Assembly: GCA_900319525.1 (NCBI GenBank)
Contig: ONOU01000001.1
Span: 124,001-188,000, forward strand
Length of the DNA: 64,000 nucleotides
Direction: 5' to 3'
Source: an uncultured Prevotellaceae bacterium
GTDB taxonomy: Bacteria; Bacteroidota; Bacteroidia; Bacteroidales; Muribaculaceae
In this document: positions 15,237 through 23,978 of the stretch, piece after piece
How the letters are laid out: every line of letters begins with the position of its first letter
Numbering within the stretch: position 1 is the stretch's first letter
The notes under the pieces: model-generated
Seen by the model: only the letters and a program-made list of their open reading frames with translations
Told to the model about the DNA's origin: nothing
Database searches by the model: none
Program-made: the position numbers and the translations under genes

Positions 15237-15563
15237 ATGCTGGTTGCATTCACAATACTTGCGGTCATTTCGCTCATCTTTGTTATCGTGGCCATCGTCA
15301 TCATGATGGGGCGCGGCGATGATTTCATTGTAGGCTACAACATCGCCTCCAGTAAGACACGCGACAGGTATCACATCAAGCGCTTGCGCATTATTGTCGG
15401 TATCCTATTGATAGTCATTGCTATAGCGCTGCCATCATTAGGCATCTTGTTGGTGATGGGATACAAGGAAATCTCGATGACAGTGTTCCCTGCGCTTGCA
15501 TTCATCCTGATTGCAGGCACATTCACCGCTGCCCATTTCTGGGCCAAAAAGAAGGATAAATAA
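15237..15563 (+). CDS. DUF3784 family membrane protein
   Basis: A 108-residue protein with three predicted transmembrane helices: residues 2-24, about 50-74 and about 80-101, with a basic tail (WAKKKDK). The segment GRGDDFIVGYNIASSKTRDRY between helices 1 and 2 is the hallmark of DUF3784. Function is unknown. It stands alone between the decarboxylase operon, from which it diverges, and map. Confidence 0.85.
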   Translation: MLVAFTILAVISLIFVIVAIVIMMGRGDDFIVGYNIASSKTRDRYHIKRLRIIVGILLIVIAIALPSLGILLVMGYKEISMTVFPALAFILIAGTFTAAHFWAKKKDK

Positions 15564-15587
15564 TCTTCCCACTTACAGAAATAGTAG

Positions 15588-15702
15588 TAATTTTGCACTC
15601 TGTAGGCTTCAAGCATTAGACTTGAGGCCATTGGCCTGAGGTGTTGAGCATTGTGCTTCAGGCGAACAACAACTAACTAACAACTAAAAACTAACAATTA
15701 TA
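15588..15702 (+). promoter_or_regulatory. Promoter box and structured leader of map
   Basis: TAATTTTG (15588-15595) is a -7 box. The predicted leader of about 100 bases contains TCAAG-CATTAGA-CTTGA, then GGCC-ATT-GGCC, then a longer CCTGA/TCAGG pairing. It ends in A-rich heptads (AACTAAC, AACTAAA, AACTAAC at 671-695 of kb 15) just before the ATG. It may control map translation; this is inferred from structure only. Confidence 0.4.
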
Positions 15703-16557
15703 ATGGCAAAACATCGTTTACGTTATGTACCCAAAGGGGTTCCTACCGAGTTTGACCTTCGCGTGATGGAACTGGAGAGAAAAGGAGCTCATGTTCCCAC
15801 CCGTGAATTGATAAAAACGCCAGAACAGATTGAAGGCATTCGCCGTGCTGGTGTTGTTAATACAGGTGTGCTCGATACCGTTGAGCAAGAAATACATGCG
15901 GGCATGTCAACTCTCGAAATCGACAAGATCTGCCGCGAGTACTGTGCCGACCATGGTGCCACCCCCGCCTGTCTGGGCTACGGAGGCTTCCCGATGAGCG
16001 TTTGCACGAGTATCAACGAGGTAGTATGCCACGGCATTCCCAAGAGCAAAGACATCTTGCGTGAGGGGGATATCATCAATGTGGATTTCACGACCATCCT
16101 CGACGGCTATTATGCCGACGCCTCGCGCATGTTCATTATCGGCGAGACCACTCCAGCCAAGGAGAGGCTGGTGCGCGTCACCAAGGAATGCCTGGAAATC
16201 GGCCTCAAGGCCGCAAGGCCATGGTGTGACGTCAATGACATTGGCCGGGCAATTGAGCCCTATGCCCATGAGCATGGGTACGGTGTGGTGAGGGACCTCA
16301 CTGGACACGGGGTAGGTTGCCAGTTCCATGAGGATCCCGAGGTATGCCATTTTGCCCAGCGGCGACGGGGCATGATTCTTGTTCCCGGCATGGTATTTAC
16401 TATCGAACCTATGATCAACATGGGCACCTGGAAGGTCTTTATCGATGCCGATGACCCCTTTGGCTGGGAAGTCATCACGGGGGACCTGAAGCCCAGCGCC
16501 CAGTGGGAACACACCTTTGTAATGACCGAAGACGGCCCCGAAGTTCTCACCCACTGA
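15703..16557 (+). CDS. map: Methionine aminopeptidase type I
   Basis: A 284-residue enzyme removing N-terminal Met from nascent proteins. The five metal ligands are visible at Asp128, Asp139, His202, Glu235 and Glu269, with spacing matching E. coli Map except for three extra residues before the last. His110 in VVCHGIP is the conserved catalytic His. The N-terminus is about 30 residues longer than the E. coli protein (through GAHVPTRELIKT), with no zinc-ribbon motif visible. The gene is monocistronic here and intact. Confidence 0.95.
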   Translation: MAKHRLRYVPKGVPTEFDLRVMELERKGAHVPTRELIKTPEQIEGIRRAGVVNTGVLDTVEQEIHAGMSTLEIDKICREYCADHGATPACLGYGGFPMSVCTSINEVVCHGIPKSKDILREGDIINVDFTTILDGYYADASRMFIIGETTPAKERLVRVTKECLEIGLKAARPWCDVNDIGRAIEPYAHEHGYGVVRDLTGHGVGCQFHEDPEVCHFAQRRRGMILVPGMVFTIEPMINMGTWKVFIDADDPFGWEVITGDLKPSAQWEHTFVMTEDGPEVLTH

Positions 16558-16587
16558 CGCTTTCAAGTACGGGCAGGGGCATATCAA

Positions 16588-17433
16588 TTACCCGCAGTCC
16601 CAGCAGTAGTAGGTCCGCGCAAAGTTCTGGGCAGCAAGGTCATCGCGGTTAATAAAGATGAAGCCGCTACCCATGTCACCCCACATGACCAGGGGCTTGC
16701 GGTTCATGGTAGAGAACTGCGAGTCGAGCTGGAAAAGCAGCGTGTCGCGCAACGCGATATCACGACGGGCTTCATCTTGGCTATAAACAGGGAACCCCAG
16801 CATCTGATGGCAGGGACGCTTCATGCCCAGCTGCTGCTCCAGATAGAGGCAATCGTCATTGTCGAGGTATTCATACCACATCTTTCCATCACCTGCCTGC
16901 TGCACGCCTGTGATTTTAGCCACGACGTCAAAAAACAGTCCGTTAAAACGCCCATCGGTAACCCCCATGGTTGTCTGTCCAATCTCCACATCGATGGCAA
17001 CCTCCCGCTTGACCGGCGTGAACTCGTCATCGACCAGATCATGCGATGGCAGGCCGTTCTCCATAGGGCCGTCGGTAACCTCGCTGTGATAGACGATGGC
17101 AAAGCCACTGCCATCTTCATCATAGTTCCCACGGCAGCCGTACATTCGCTCATCATTCACGCTGATGAACCACTGCAGCATCCCCTGTTCGGGCAGGGGA
17201 GCTTTGAGCCCTGCCTGATGGCAATTAACTTGCATGACCATCAGCATTTTGTTTCCCTGATCGTCAACAGGGTACTTTTTGCCGACAGGCCAATAAGGTT
17301 TACCTCCTATCTTACTGTCTGTTACAGCAGGCCTGCGCTCCTCGTTGAGTACAAGTCGGTAATGACTGGCAGAGGTCCTGTTATTCACCTCGCGCACAAT
17401 CGCCATAGCACGTTCACTCACTTGTCCCATCAT
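16588..17433 (-). CDS. DUF1963 (YwqG-like) family protein
   Basis: A 281-residue soluble protein. SKIGGKPYWPVGKKYPVD and LMVMQVNCHQAGLKAPLPEQGMLQWFIS match the start of DUF1963, and HQMLGFPVYSQDEAR with MWGDMGSGFIFINRDDLAAQNF matches its conserved C-terminal part. The family has no established biochemical role and often appears near toxin-immunity or stress genes. It has no signal peptide, so it is probably cytoplasmic. It is convergent with map and 227 bases from the fucosidase gene, with a palindromic region between. Confidence 0.85.
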   Translation of the reverse strand: MMGQVSERAMAIVREVNNRTSASHYRLVLNEERRPAVTDSKIGGKPYWPVGKKYPVDDQGNKMLMVMQVNCHQAGLKAPLPEQGMLQWFISVNDERMYGCRGNYDEDGSGFAIVYHSEVTDGPMENGLPSHDLVDDEFTPVKREVAIDVEIGQTTMGVTDGRFNGLFFDVVAKITGVQQAGDGKMWYEYLDNDDCLYLEQQLGMKRPCHQMLGFPVYSQDEARRDIALRDTLLFQLDSQFSTMNRKPLVMWGDMGSGFIFINRDDLAAQNFARTYYCWDCG

Positions 17434-17469
17434 ATTCTCTTAGATTTTATTCTATGAAACTATATAGCA

Positions 17470-17598
17470 GTTGGCCCTGTAAAGTTTTTAAATGCTAATT
17501 TCACTAATGAAGCGAATTACACGAAAATAATTAAATATTTCGCATCCAATTAGTCAAGTACGTGTAATTGGCATTAGCCCCGCAGGGTTAGGGCCAAC
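17470..17598. repeat. Nested long palindrome between GH29 and DUF1963 genes
   Basis: Three nested inverted pairs share nearly one centre (about 17534-17542). GTTGGCCCT (17470) pairs with AGGGCCAAC (17590), GCTAAT (17494) with ATTAGC (17573), and AATTACACG (17515) with CGTGTAATT (17561). The core is AT-rich. This fits an imperfect hairpin of about 130 bases, for example a small non-autonomous repeat or a structured 3' end. Confidence 0.6.
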
Positions 17599-17660
17599 AT
17601 CTATATCATCGCCTTATTTTTAGTTGTCAGCCAAATTCCTGACTCCTAAATCTCTGATTT

Positions 17661-19124
17661 CTAATTCCCGGTATAATACCCCTCTATGTTGTTGATACAG
17701 GGGCAAGCGCGGCTGTCGAGAATGCGGACGCGCCACTCGCTGGCCGTTCTCTTGTTGAAGCGCACGATGCGTTTGTATCCGACGGTCGTCGTTTCTTCCT
17801 GAGTGATGACGGGAACCCACTTGCCGCAGCAGGTCTTGGATTCGATAACAAACTCCTTGACTCGCTGGCCCAGCGGAATGTACTCTTGCAGGATGATACA
17901 ATCCAGCGTCACATCCTCCTTTGTCCGGATAATGATGTCGGCCGCTGTAGTCCCGTCGCTGGGAGCCCAATACGTGTCCCAATAGCCATCTCCCGCTTTG
18001 TCGGGACCAAAGTCTGGGCAGCGAGTGTCCGTGGCTTTGAACCGTGCACCCGTGAACAGGTTATCATGAAGTTCGCTGGCGATGCGCTCACGCCAGGCAA
18101 CTGCCCGTGCCGAGTCGATGGGATGAATCAAGCCGTCGCGTGTAACAGGGAAGTTGAGCAGCAGCGTGCCGTTGTGGCCAACACTGCGGTAATACAGGTC
18201 TGTCAATTGCTCTACTGTCTTGACCTTGTCGTCCTCATCAGCGTGGTAGAACCACCCCGGGCGGATGCTCGTGTCACACTCACTGGCACACCAGCCATCA
18301 CCGTCGGAATGGCCAAACTGCAGCTCTTCGTATTGAGGATAACCGGGATAAACTTCTTTCATGCGCAGGAAGGCCCAGTTGGTCGCACCTGCAAAACCTT
18401 TCTCGTTACCCACCCAACGACATCCCGGGCCTCCGTCCGAGAAGATAATCGCATCCGGCTGCAACCGATTCACGATGCTCCAAGCCTTGGGGTAGTTATA
18501 ATAGGTGCTGCGGTCAATCTCACGTTTCTCATTGGCTCCACCATACCAGCCATCACCACCGTTAGCTCCGTCAAACCAGACTTCAAACACATCCCCATAT
18601 TGGGTCATCAGCTCCTCTAGCTGGTTGTAGTAATAGGTGACATACTCTTGTGTGCCATAACTGGCCTGATGCCTGTCCCAAGGCGAAAGGTACACACCCA
18701 TCTTGATGCCATACTTCTTGCAGGCCTGGGACAATTCCCGCACCACATCACCCTGGCCATCGCGCCACGGCGAACTGGCAACGCTGTAGTCGGTATATCG
18801 GCTGGGCCACAGGCAGAATCCGTCATGGTGCTTACAGGTAAGGATAACGCCTTTCATTCCGGCCTTGACCAGTGTCTCGACCCATTGTTCGCAATCCAAC
18901 CGGGTGGGATTGAAGGCGCTGGGCGGTGTGTCGCCGTAGCTCCATTCCTTGTCGGTAAACGTGTTGGGGCCAAAGTGGATAAACGCATACGTTTCCATCT
19001 GTTGCCATGCGACCTGCTGAGGTGACGGCACAGGCAAGCAGGGCTCTGGAGCACTATTATTGTCGGCTAGCAGGTTACTGGCCAACACAGTCATAAAGAC
19101 AATTAAAGAGACTAGACGAGCCAT
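17661..19124 (-). CDS. Alpha-L-fucosidase, glycoside hydrolase family 29
   Basis: A 487-residue secreted enzyme releasing alpha-linked fucose from host glycans. A signal peptide (residues 1-20) precedes the catalytic barrel, with FIHFGPNTFTDKEW, CKHHDGFCLWPSRYTDYSV (from residue 97) and EVWFDGANGG, whose Asp185 is the predicted nucleophile. Residues about 370-487 look like a beta-sandwich domain of the discoidin type. The length and the missing acid/base in a His-rich context resemble GH29 subfamily B, specific for 1,3/1,4-fucose; that subfamily call is tentative. ATG 19124 is chosen for the signal peptide. It lies 25 bases after the CvfB-like gene, so they may share a transcript. Confidence 0.9.
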   Translation of the reverse strand: MARLVSLIVFMTVLASNLLADNNSAPEPCLPVPSPQQVAWQQMETYAFIHFGPNTFTDKEWSYGDTPPSAFNPTRLDCEQWVETLVKAGMKGVILTCKHHDGFCLWPSRYTDYSVASSPWRDGQGDVVRELSQACKKYGIKMGVYLSPWDRHQASYGTQEYVTYYYNQLEELMTQYGDVFEVWFDGANGGDGWYGGANEKREIDRSTYYNYPKAWSIVNRLQPDAIIFSDGGPGCRWVGNEKGFAGATNWAFLRMKEVYPGYPQYEELQFGHSDGDGWCASECDTSIRPGWFYHADEDDKVKTVEQLTDLYYRSVGHNGTLLLNFPVTRDGLIHPIDSARAVAWRERIASELHDNLFTGARFKATDTRCPDFGPDKAGDGYWDTYWAPSDGTTAADIIIRTKEDVTLDCIILQEYIPLGQRVKEFVIESKTCCGKWVPVITQEETTTVGYKRIVRFNKRTASEWRVRILDSRACPCINNIEGYYTGN

Positions 19125-19149
19125 AACGACATACTTGAAAATAAATGGA

Positions 19150-19980
19150 TTATGTAAGTTTAACAGTGTCGCTGCCAAGGATTACCTTCTGCTGCTTGAA
19201 GAGCAGACCCAATGCCTTCTTGAAGTCCTTCTTGCTGCACTGGAATGCCTTGTTGATATCATCGGGTGAACTCTTGTCGGTGAGGGCCATCTCGCCGCCA
19301 TGACTTTCAAGGTAGGCATGGATACGTTCAGCGAGGTCATCGACACGCATTTTCTCGATTTTAGACAGGGTGACATCGATCTTGCCGTCGGGACGAACCT
19401 GTTTGATAAACGCCGTCAGCCTGTCGCCAATGTTTACATCCTGATAAATCTCATTCTGGTAGATTTGGCCCCAATGCTCATTATTAATGATTACACGGTA
19501 GCCCAGGTCGCTGCGCTGCACTACAAGGACTTCGACTTTCTCACGGTGATAGTAGTCGGGCTCGGTGCGGTTGAGGAACTTAGCCAGCTTGGCACTGGCA
19601 ACAATGCGCCCACTGGCAGGGTCAAGATAAACGCGCACGATATAACTGCGCCCGGTCTGCATGTCCACACGTTGCTCGCTGAAGGGGACAAGCAGGTCCT
19701 TGGCAACGAGTCCCCAGTCAAGGAATGCCCCCACCTTGTTCACCGCCTTGACGCGCATGAGCGCGAAGTCACCGACCACAGCCTTAGGTGTCTCGGTTGT
19801 AGCGACAGGGCGGTTTTCACTGTCGTTATAGACAAACACCCGCACGGTGTCGTCCACTTTCATGTCAGGGGTGAGATAACGCTTGGGGAGCAGCACCTCA
19901 TGGGTGTCATCATCGACGAGATAAGCGCCAAAATCCACCATACGGTTGATGCGCAATTGGTTGTATTGTCCTATTTCCAT
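19150..19980 (-). CDS. CvfB-like S1 RNA-binding protein
   Basis: A 276-residue protein with repeated S1-like OB folds: NRMVDFGAYLVD in the first, VNKVGAFLDWGLVAKDLLVPFSEQ in the second, and a third leading into a C-terminal winged-helix-like region (DKSSPDDINKAFQCSKKDFKKALGLLFKQ). This order matches CvfB/YitL proteins, which affect virulence and RNA metabolism in Firmicutes; the role in Bacteroidales is unknown. ATG 19980 gives MEIGQYNQLRINR, the usual start. It diverges from the DUF3298 lipoprotein gene. Confidence 0.88.
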   Translation of the reverse strand: MEIGQYNQLRINRMVDFGAYLVDDDTHEVLLPKRYLTPDMKVDDTVRVFVYNDSENRPVATTETPKAVVGDFALMRVKAVNKVGAFLDWGLVAKDLLVPFSEQRVDMQTGRSYIVRVYLDPASGRIVASAKLAKFLNRTEPDYYHREKVEVLVVQRSDLGYRVIINNEHWGQIYQNEIYQDVNIGDRLTAFIKQVRPDGKIDVTLSKIEKMRVDDLAERIHAYLESHGGEMALTDKSSPDDINKAFQCSKKDFKKALGLLFKQQKVILGSDTVKLT

Positions 19981-20092
19981 ACCATGCAATTTTTTTGCAA
20001 AGTTCGGCAAAAAAAATTTATTTCTCGGGTTGGTTTTTGACAAATTTGTCGTACCTTAGCAAAATAATTGCAAACAATTGAACCTATAGTCA

Positions 20093-20944
20093 ATGAAAAC
20101 CAGTATTTTTTCATTATTTATACTACTGTTTCTCACATCGTTACTATTCTCATGTGGGAAGAGTTCACAAGCGAAGCATGGTGATGCCGTGGCTGCCGTG
20201 AGCGTGAAAACCCAGCGGTTGAACGACACGTCCACATTCAAGCTGTCCAGTGGAGAGCGGTGCACCATTGTGGCCGAGGCTACCATCGATTATCCTGTAG
20301 CCAATGCCCAAGGCGCTGCGACAAATGTGGATAGCCTGCAACGTCTATTTGCTGCCTTTGTGCTGGAATCAGGCGACAGCCTGTCATTGCAGGAAGCCAT
20401 GCGGCAAGTGGTTGCCAATAGCATGCACCAGTACGATTTCATGGATGAGCCTCTTGACGACGAAGTCACGGTCGGTGACAAAACGTCGGCAACCCTGCAG
20501 TATGCTACCAGCACCCGCATTACTCCCATCTATAACAAGAATGGTGTAGTGACCTTTGAACGCGTGGATGTGGTGAAAAAAAATGATAAAGTATCGTCTG
20601 TCACCCACCGTTACTACAGCTTTGACATCGAGAGCATGACCTGCATTGATGTTAATCGGCTATTTCGCGACGATGCCATGGCCGACGTCTGCCAGTTGCT
20701 CAAGCAACAGTTGCTCAAGCAGAACAACGCAACAGGTAACGAACAGTTGAATGACATGGGCTACTTCAATGTGGAGAATATCACAGTATCGCGCAATTTC
20801 TACTTTGATGACGAGGGCGTGACCTGGAGCTACCTGCCCAACGAGCTGGCAGTAGAGGCTATCGGGGAGCCCAAGATATCTATTCCTTATAGTGAGCTGT
20901 CCGACTTACTGTGTGACAATAGCATTATTGATCGTTTACACTGA
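20093..20944 (+). CDS. DUF3298 domain lipoprotein
   Basis: A 283-residue lipoprotein. The lipobox LLFSC places the lipidated Cys at residue 21. The mature part has a DUF4163/DUF3298 (RsiV-like) arrangement: an N-terminal beta region with IDYPVANAQGAATNVDSLQRL, a central YYSFDIESMTCIDVNRLFRDD segment, and a C-terminal FYFDDEGVTWSYLPNELAVEAIGEPKISIPYSEL that is typical of DUF3298. RsiV binds lysozyme in Bacillus; whether this protein does is unknown. It is the first of three tightly spaced plus-strand genes, five bases ahead of rsmG. Confidence 0.85.
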   Translation: MKTSIFSLFILLFLTSLLFSCGKSSQAKHGDAVAAVSVKTQRLNDTSTFKLSSGERCTIVAEATIDYPVANAQGAATNVDSLQRLFAAFVLESGDSLSLQEAMRQVVANSMHQYDFMDEPLDDEVTVGDKTSATLQYATSTRITPIYNKNGVVTFERVDVVKKNDKVSSVTHRYYSFDIESMTCIDVNRLFRDDAMADVCQLLKQQLLKQNNATGNEQLNDMGYFNVENITVSRNFYFDDEGVTWSYLPNELAVEAIGEPKISIPYSELSDLLCDNSIIDRLH

Positions 20945-20949
20945 TTCTG

Positions 20950-21570
20950 ATGGAGCATATCTTGAAATATTTCCCCGAACTCGATGAGCGCCAGCGCGAG
21001 CAGATGGCGAGTCTGGAGAGCCTTTATCCCGAGTGGAACGAAAAAATCAACGTCATTTCCCGTAAGGACATCGCCAATCTCGAGATCAACCACCTGCTGC
21101 ACTCGTTGGGCTTGGTCAAATTTGTCAAGTTCACACCCGGCACCCGCGTGATGGACCTGGGAACGGGTGGGGGACTGCCTGCCATTCCGCTAGCGGTTTA
21201 TTACCCTGAAGTAACTTTTCATCTGGTGGACCGCATCGGCAAGAAACTGAGGGTGGCACAAGATATCGCCCAACGCATCGGATTGACCAATGTCACGTTC
21301 CAGCATGGTGATGTCAAGGAAGTGAAGGGAAAATTTGATTTTGTGGTAAGCCGTGCCGTGATGGAGTTGGGTGAGTTGGTTCCCCTGGTAAAGCGGCTGA
21401 TTGCCCCTGATGCTCACAATGCCATACCTAATGGTTTGATTTGCCTTAAGGGGGGAGACCTGAACAGCGAGGTGTCAAAATTCCGCAATCAGGTGCTCAT
21501 CGACGAGTTGTCCAGTTATTTTAAAGAAGATTTCTTCAAGACCAAGAAAGTACTGTATTTGCCGCTATGA
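20950..21570 (+). CDS. rsmG: 16S rRNA m7G527 methyltransferase RsmG
   Basis: A 206-residue SAM-dependent methyltransferase modifying G527 of 16S rRNA. The SAM-binding motif MDLGTGGGLPAIPLAV starts at residue 68. FHLVDRIGKKLRVAQDIAQRIGL and DFVVSRAVMEL follow in the expected order. It is full length. The stop codon overlaps the next start by four bases (ATGA), so the downstream hydrolase is translationally coupled. Confidence 0.95.
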   Translation: MEHILKYFPELDERQREQMASLESLYPEWNEKINVISRKDIANLEINHLLHSLGLVKFVKFTPGTRVMDLGTGGGLPAIPLAVYYPEVTFHLVDRIGKKLRVAQDIAQRIGLTNVTFQHGDVKEVKGKFDFVVSRAVMELGELVPLVKRLIAPDAHNAIPNGLICLKGGDLNSEVSKFRNQVLIDELSSYFKEDFFKTKKVLYLPL

Positions 21571-22205
21571 ATTCTATAATGTTGACCGTCAATCCATTTG
21601 GCGAGAATATGTATATCTTGTGGGACGAGGTTACGCATCATGCTGTCGTCATTGACCCTGGTATGATGCGGGATGCTGAACGGGAGATGGTCCTGAAATA
21701 CATCACCGACAATGAATTGAAAGTACAGCACATCCTGCTCACTCACTTGCATCTGGATCATATCACTGGCGCTCGATGGCTGGCAGAACAGACAGGTGCA
21801 GACGTGTGTGGCAGCAAACTGGATGCCCCGTTAGGACTAGATTTGTGCAACCAAGTTGCCCGATTCCACTTGAACATCGATTGTGATGCCTTGATCCTTG
21901 ACCGTGAACTCGCTGAGGGCGATATCCTCACGCTGGGCGATGAAACAATCCAGGTTATTCATGTTCCAGGCCATTCGCCTGGCGGCTTGGCCTTTTATAT
22001 GCCTCAAAGCAATCTGTTGTTTGCAGGTGACACCATCTTCAATGGCAGCGTGGGCCGTACCGACTTGTGGGGCGGTGACATGGCTGAATTGATAACTAGC
22101 ATCCGCGAGAAAATCCTGCCATTGCCCGACGAGACAGTTATCGCCTCGGGGCACGGACCCACAACAACTGTTGCCGACGAAAAGCGTTGCAATCCATTCC
22201 TGTAA
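21567..22205 (+). CDS. MBL-fold metallo-hydrolase (glyoxalase II-like)
   Basis: A 212-residue metallo-beta-lactamase-fold protein. The binuclear metal motif HLHLDH is at residues 60-65, followed by PGHSPGG, FAGDTIF and SGHGPTTTV near the end. These match the compact hydroxyacylglutathione-hydrolase-like group, which acts on thioesters. The exact substrate is not deducible, and many Bacteroidales lack glutathione. Coupling to rsmG is a common arrangement that need not imply shared function. Confidence 0.88.
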   Translation: MNSIMLTVNPFGENMYILWDEVTHHAVVIDPGMMRDAEREMVLKYITDNELKVQHILLTHLHLDHITGARWLAEQTGADVCGSKLDAPLGLDLCNQVARFHLNIDCDALILDRELAEGDILTLGDETIQVIHVPGHSPGGLAFYMPQSNLLFAGDTIFNGSVGRTDLWGGDMAELITSIREKILPLPDETVIASGHGPTTTVADEKRCNPFL

Positions 22206-22244
22206 TCACGCGGGATTGCCGTAACCCCTTTAACCCCAATCCTC

Positions 22245-22295
22245 TAGACCCTAGACCTCAAGTTTTTAAAGTGGCGAAGCAACTTTAGAAACTTG
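22245..22295. repeat. TAGACCC/TAGACCT heptads abutting a hairpin at the nhaC 3' end
   Basis: TAGACCC (22245-22251) and TAGACCT (22252-22258) lead directly into CAAGTTT-T-TAAAGT, loop GGCGAAGCA, ACTTTA-G-AAACTTG (22259-22295), 13 pairs with one mismatch. The nhaC stop codon (22285-22287) lies inside the right arm. The layout mirrors 6885-6938. It lies between convergent genes and may form the 3' end of both transcripts. Confidence 0.65.
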
Positions 22296-23760
22296 AATCA
22301 TTGTCGCTAGCCTGTGGAATTGTTGCGATGCGCTTGATTTTCCAGCCGATAGCAGCAATCAGCATCGACATCAATGGACTCAAGTAGTTGAAGAAGCAGT
22401 ATGGCAGGTAGGTTAACGTGGGCACGCCCAACACGGTGGCTTGAGTCATGCCGCATGTGTTCCAGGGAACAAGCACCGATGTTACCGTGACGGCATCCTC
22501 GGTGGTGCGGCTCAGCAGTCGGGGCTCATATCCTTGCTTGGCATACACGTCACGGAACATATCGGCAGCCAGCACAATACTGATGAACTGATCTCCTGTA
22601 GCGATGTTCAGGAAAACACCTGTTCCCACGGTAGATGTCACGAGACTGAAACGAGAACGCACCCATCTTACAATAACGGCAGTAATGCTGCTTATCATTC
22701 CACTGGCCACCATAGCCGCCCCAAAGCATATAGCGCAGATAATCAGCCAAATAGTATTCAGCATACCAGCCATGCCGCCTGTCGAGACAAGGTCGTTGAG
22801 AGCTGCCGAACCCGTCTCGATGGCCGTTGATCCATAGTAGGTGATAGCCAATCCCCGGGCAAGGGCTTCAGTGGAGGACAGGGTGGCATCATCGGCTATC
22901 TGAATTAAGATGTGGGGCTGAAGGATGATGGCCATGATACCTGCCAAAATCGACGAGACAAATAGCACGATACACGAGGGGACCTGCTTGGCTATGAGCA
23001 CGCCTGTGACCAGGGGCACCAGTAATGTCCACGCCGAAATATTAAATGTCGAAGCCAGGCCCTGGGTGTATTCCTCAACGTGTAGAGCCACTGTGCTGTC
23101 ATGACCGAAACCTGCAAACAAAAATATAATCAAGGTAATCGTGATGGTGGGGACAGTGGTGTACATCATGTAGCGAATGTGCTTGAAAATATCCACCCGA
23201 GCAGCCGACGAGGCAAGGATTGTCGTATCGCTCAACGGGGACATCTTGTCGCCAAAGTAGGCACCCGAAATAATAGCTCCTGCCGTCCATGCATGATTTA
23301 CGCCCAATGCCTGCCCAATGCCCAGCAACGCTACGCCGATAGTGGCAATAGTGGTCCAAGAGCTACCTGACAACAACGAAATTAGGGCGCAGATAGCGCA
23401 GGTGCTAACCAGAAAGAAACGTGGTGACAGAATCTGGACACCGTAATAAATGAGGGTAGGCACCACACCGCTGATCATCCATGACCCTGAAAGCATACCC
23501 ACCGACAACAATATGAGCAGTGTGACAAAAATGCCACCCATGGTCTTTGTCATCTGTTTTTCAAATGCACTCCAGGGAACGTGGTAAAATACGGTTGATA
23601 TCAGCACGCACACTGCCATACCCAGAATCAACGCGATCTGGCTACCTCCACTCAACGAGTCGCTGCCAAACAGGGCAATGACGATTGCGAGCAGCATGAT
23701 GAGTACTGCCACAGGAATGAGTGATATGAGTGGATGAGGTTTTGGCTGGTTATTATTCAT
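22285..23760 (-). CDS. nhaC: Na+/H+ antiporter NhaC
   Basis: A 491-residue polytopic membrane antiporter of the IT superfamily. GSSWTTIATIGVALLGIGQALG, GAIISGAYFGDKMSPLSDTT, and in the second half GDQFISIVLAADMFRDVY and VTSVLVPWNTCGMTQ are NhaC hallmarks, the acidic residues in GDKMSPLSDT being important for ion binding. ATG 23760 is chosen because upstream in-frame residues read across the promoter region. Together with NhaD it would manage the Na+ gradient generated by the decarboxylase. Confidence 0.93.
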   Translation of the reverse strand: MNNNQPKPHPLISLIPVAVLIMLLAIVIALFGSDSLSGGSQIALILGMAVCVLISTVFYHVPWSAFEKQMTKTMGGIFVTLLILLSVGMLSGSWMISGVVPTLIYYGVQILSPRFFLVSTCAICALISLLSGSSWTTIATIGVALLGIGQALGVNHAWTAGAIISGAYFGDKMSPLSDTTILASSAARVDIFKHIRYMMYTTVPTITITLIIFLFAGFGHDSTVALHVEEYTQGLASTFNISAWTLLVPLVTGVLIAKQVPSCIVLFVSSILAGIMAIILQPHILIQIADDATLSSTEALARGLAITYYGSTAIETGSAALNDLVSTGGMAGMLNTIWLIICAICFGAAMVASGMISSITAVIVRWVRSRFSLVTSTVGTGVFLNIATGDQFISIVLAADMFRDVYAKQGYEPRLLSRTTEDAVTVTSVLVPWNTCGMTQATVLGVPTLTYLPYCFFNYLSPLMSMLIAAIGWKIKRIATIPQASDNDSSF

Positions 23761-23784
23761 GTCTTGGTCATTAGTTTTGAACTG

Positions 23785-23792
23785 CAAACCTA
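23785..23792 (-). promoter_or_regulatory. -7 box for nhaC
   Basis: TAGGTTTG on the minus strand, 24 bases before the ATG. The -33 element is not clear. Confidence 0.45.
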
Positions 23793-23873
23793 CATAAAAA
23801 AAAGGAAAATCGTCCAATTATCATGCAATAAATTTTGGAATTTGATTTAAAACATCAATTATTTGAATGCTTG

Positions 23874-23905
23874 TTTGGTAATTTAGAAAATCTTATCTAC
23901 TTTTG
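23874..23905 (+). promoter_or_regulatory. Bacteroidetes promoter for the 285-aa secreted protein
   Basis: TTTG (23874-23877), exactly 20 bases, then TACTTTTG (23898-23905). This is a full match to the -33/-7 consensus, leaving a leader of about 65 AT-rich bases before the ATG. Confidence 0.8.
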
Positions 23906-23978
23906 CGTATGAATTAAGAATGAATCTGATGCAATTTAGCAATAGTGTTTTTTATTAACAATTTAATTTATTAACGCA

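Noticed and set aside
17661..17700. C-terminal truncation of the GH29 gene
   Set aside because: The discoidin-like domain ends normally near its last strand, and no continuation is seen in other frames.
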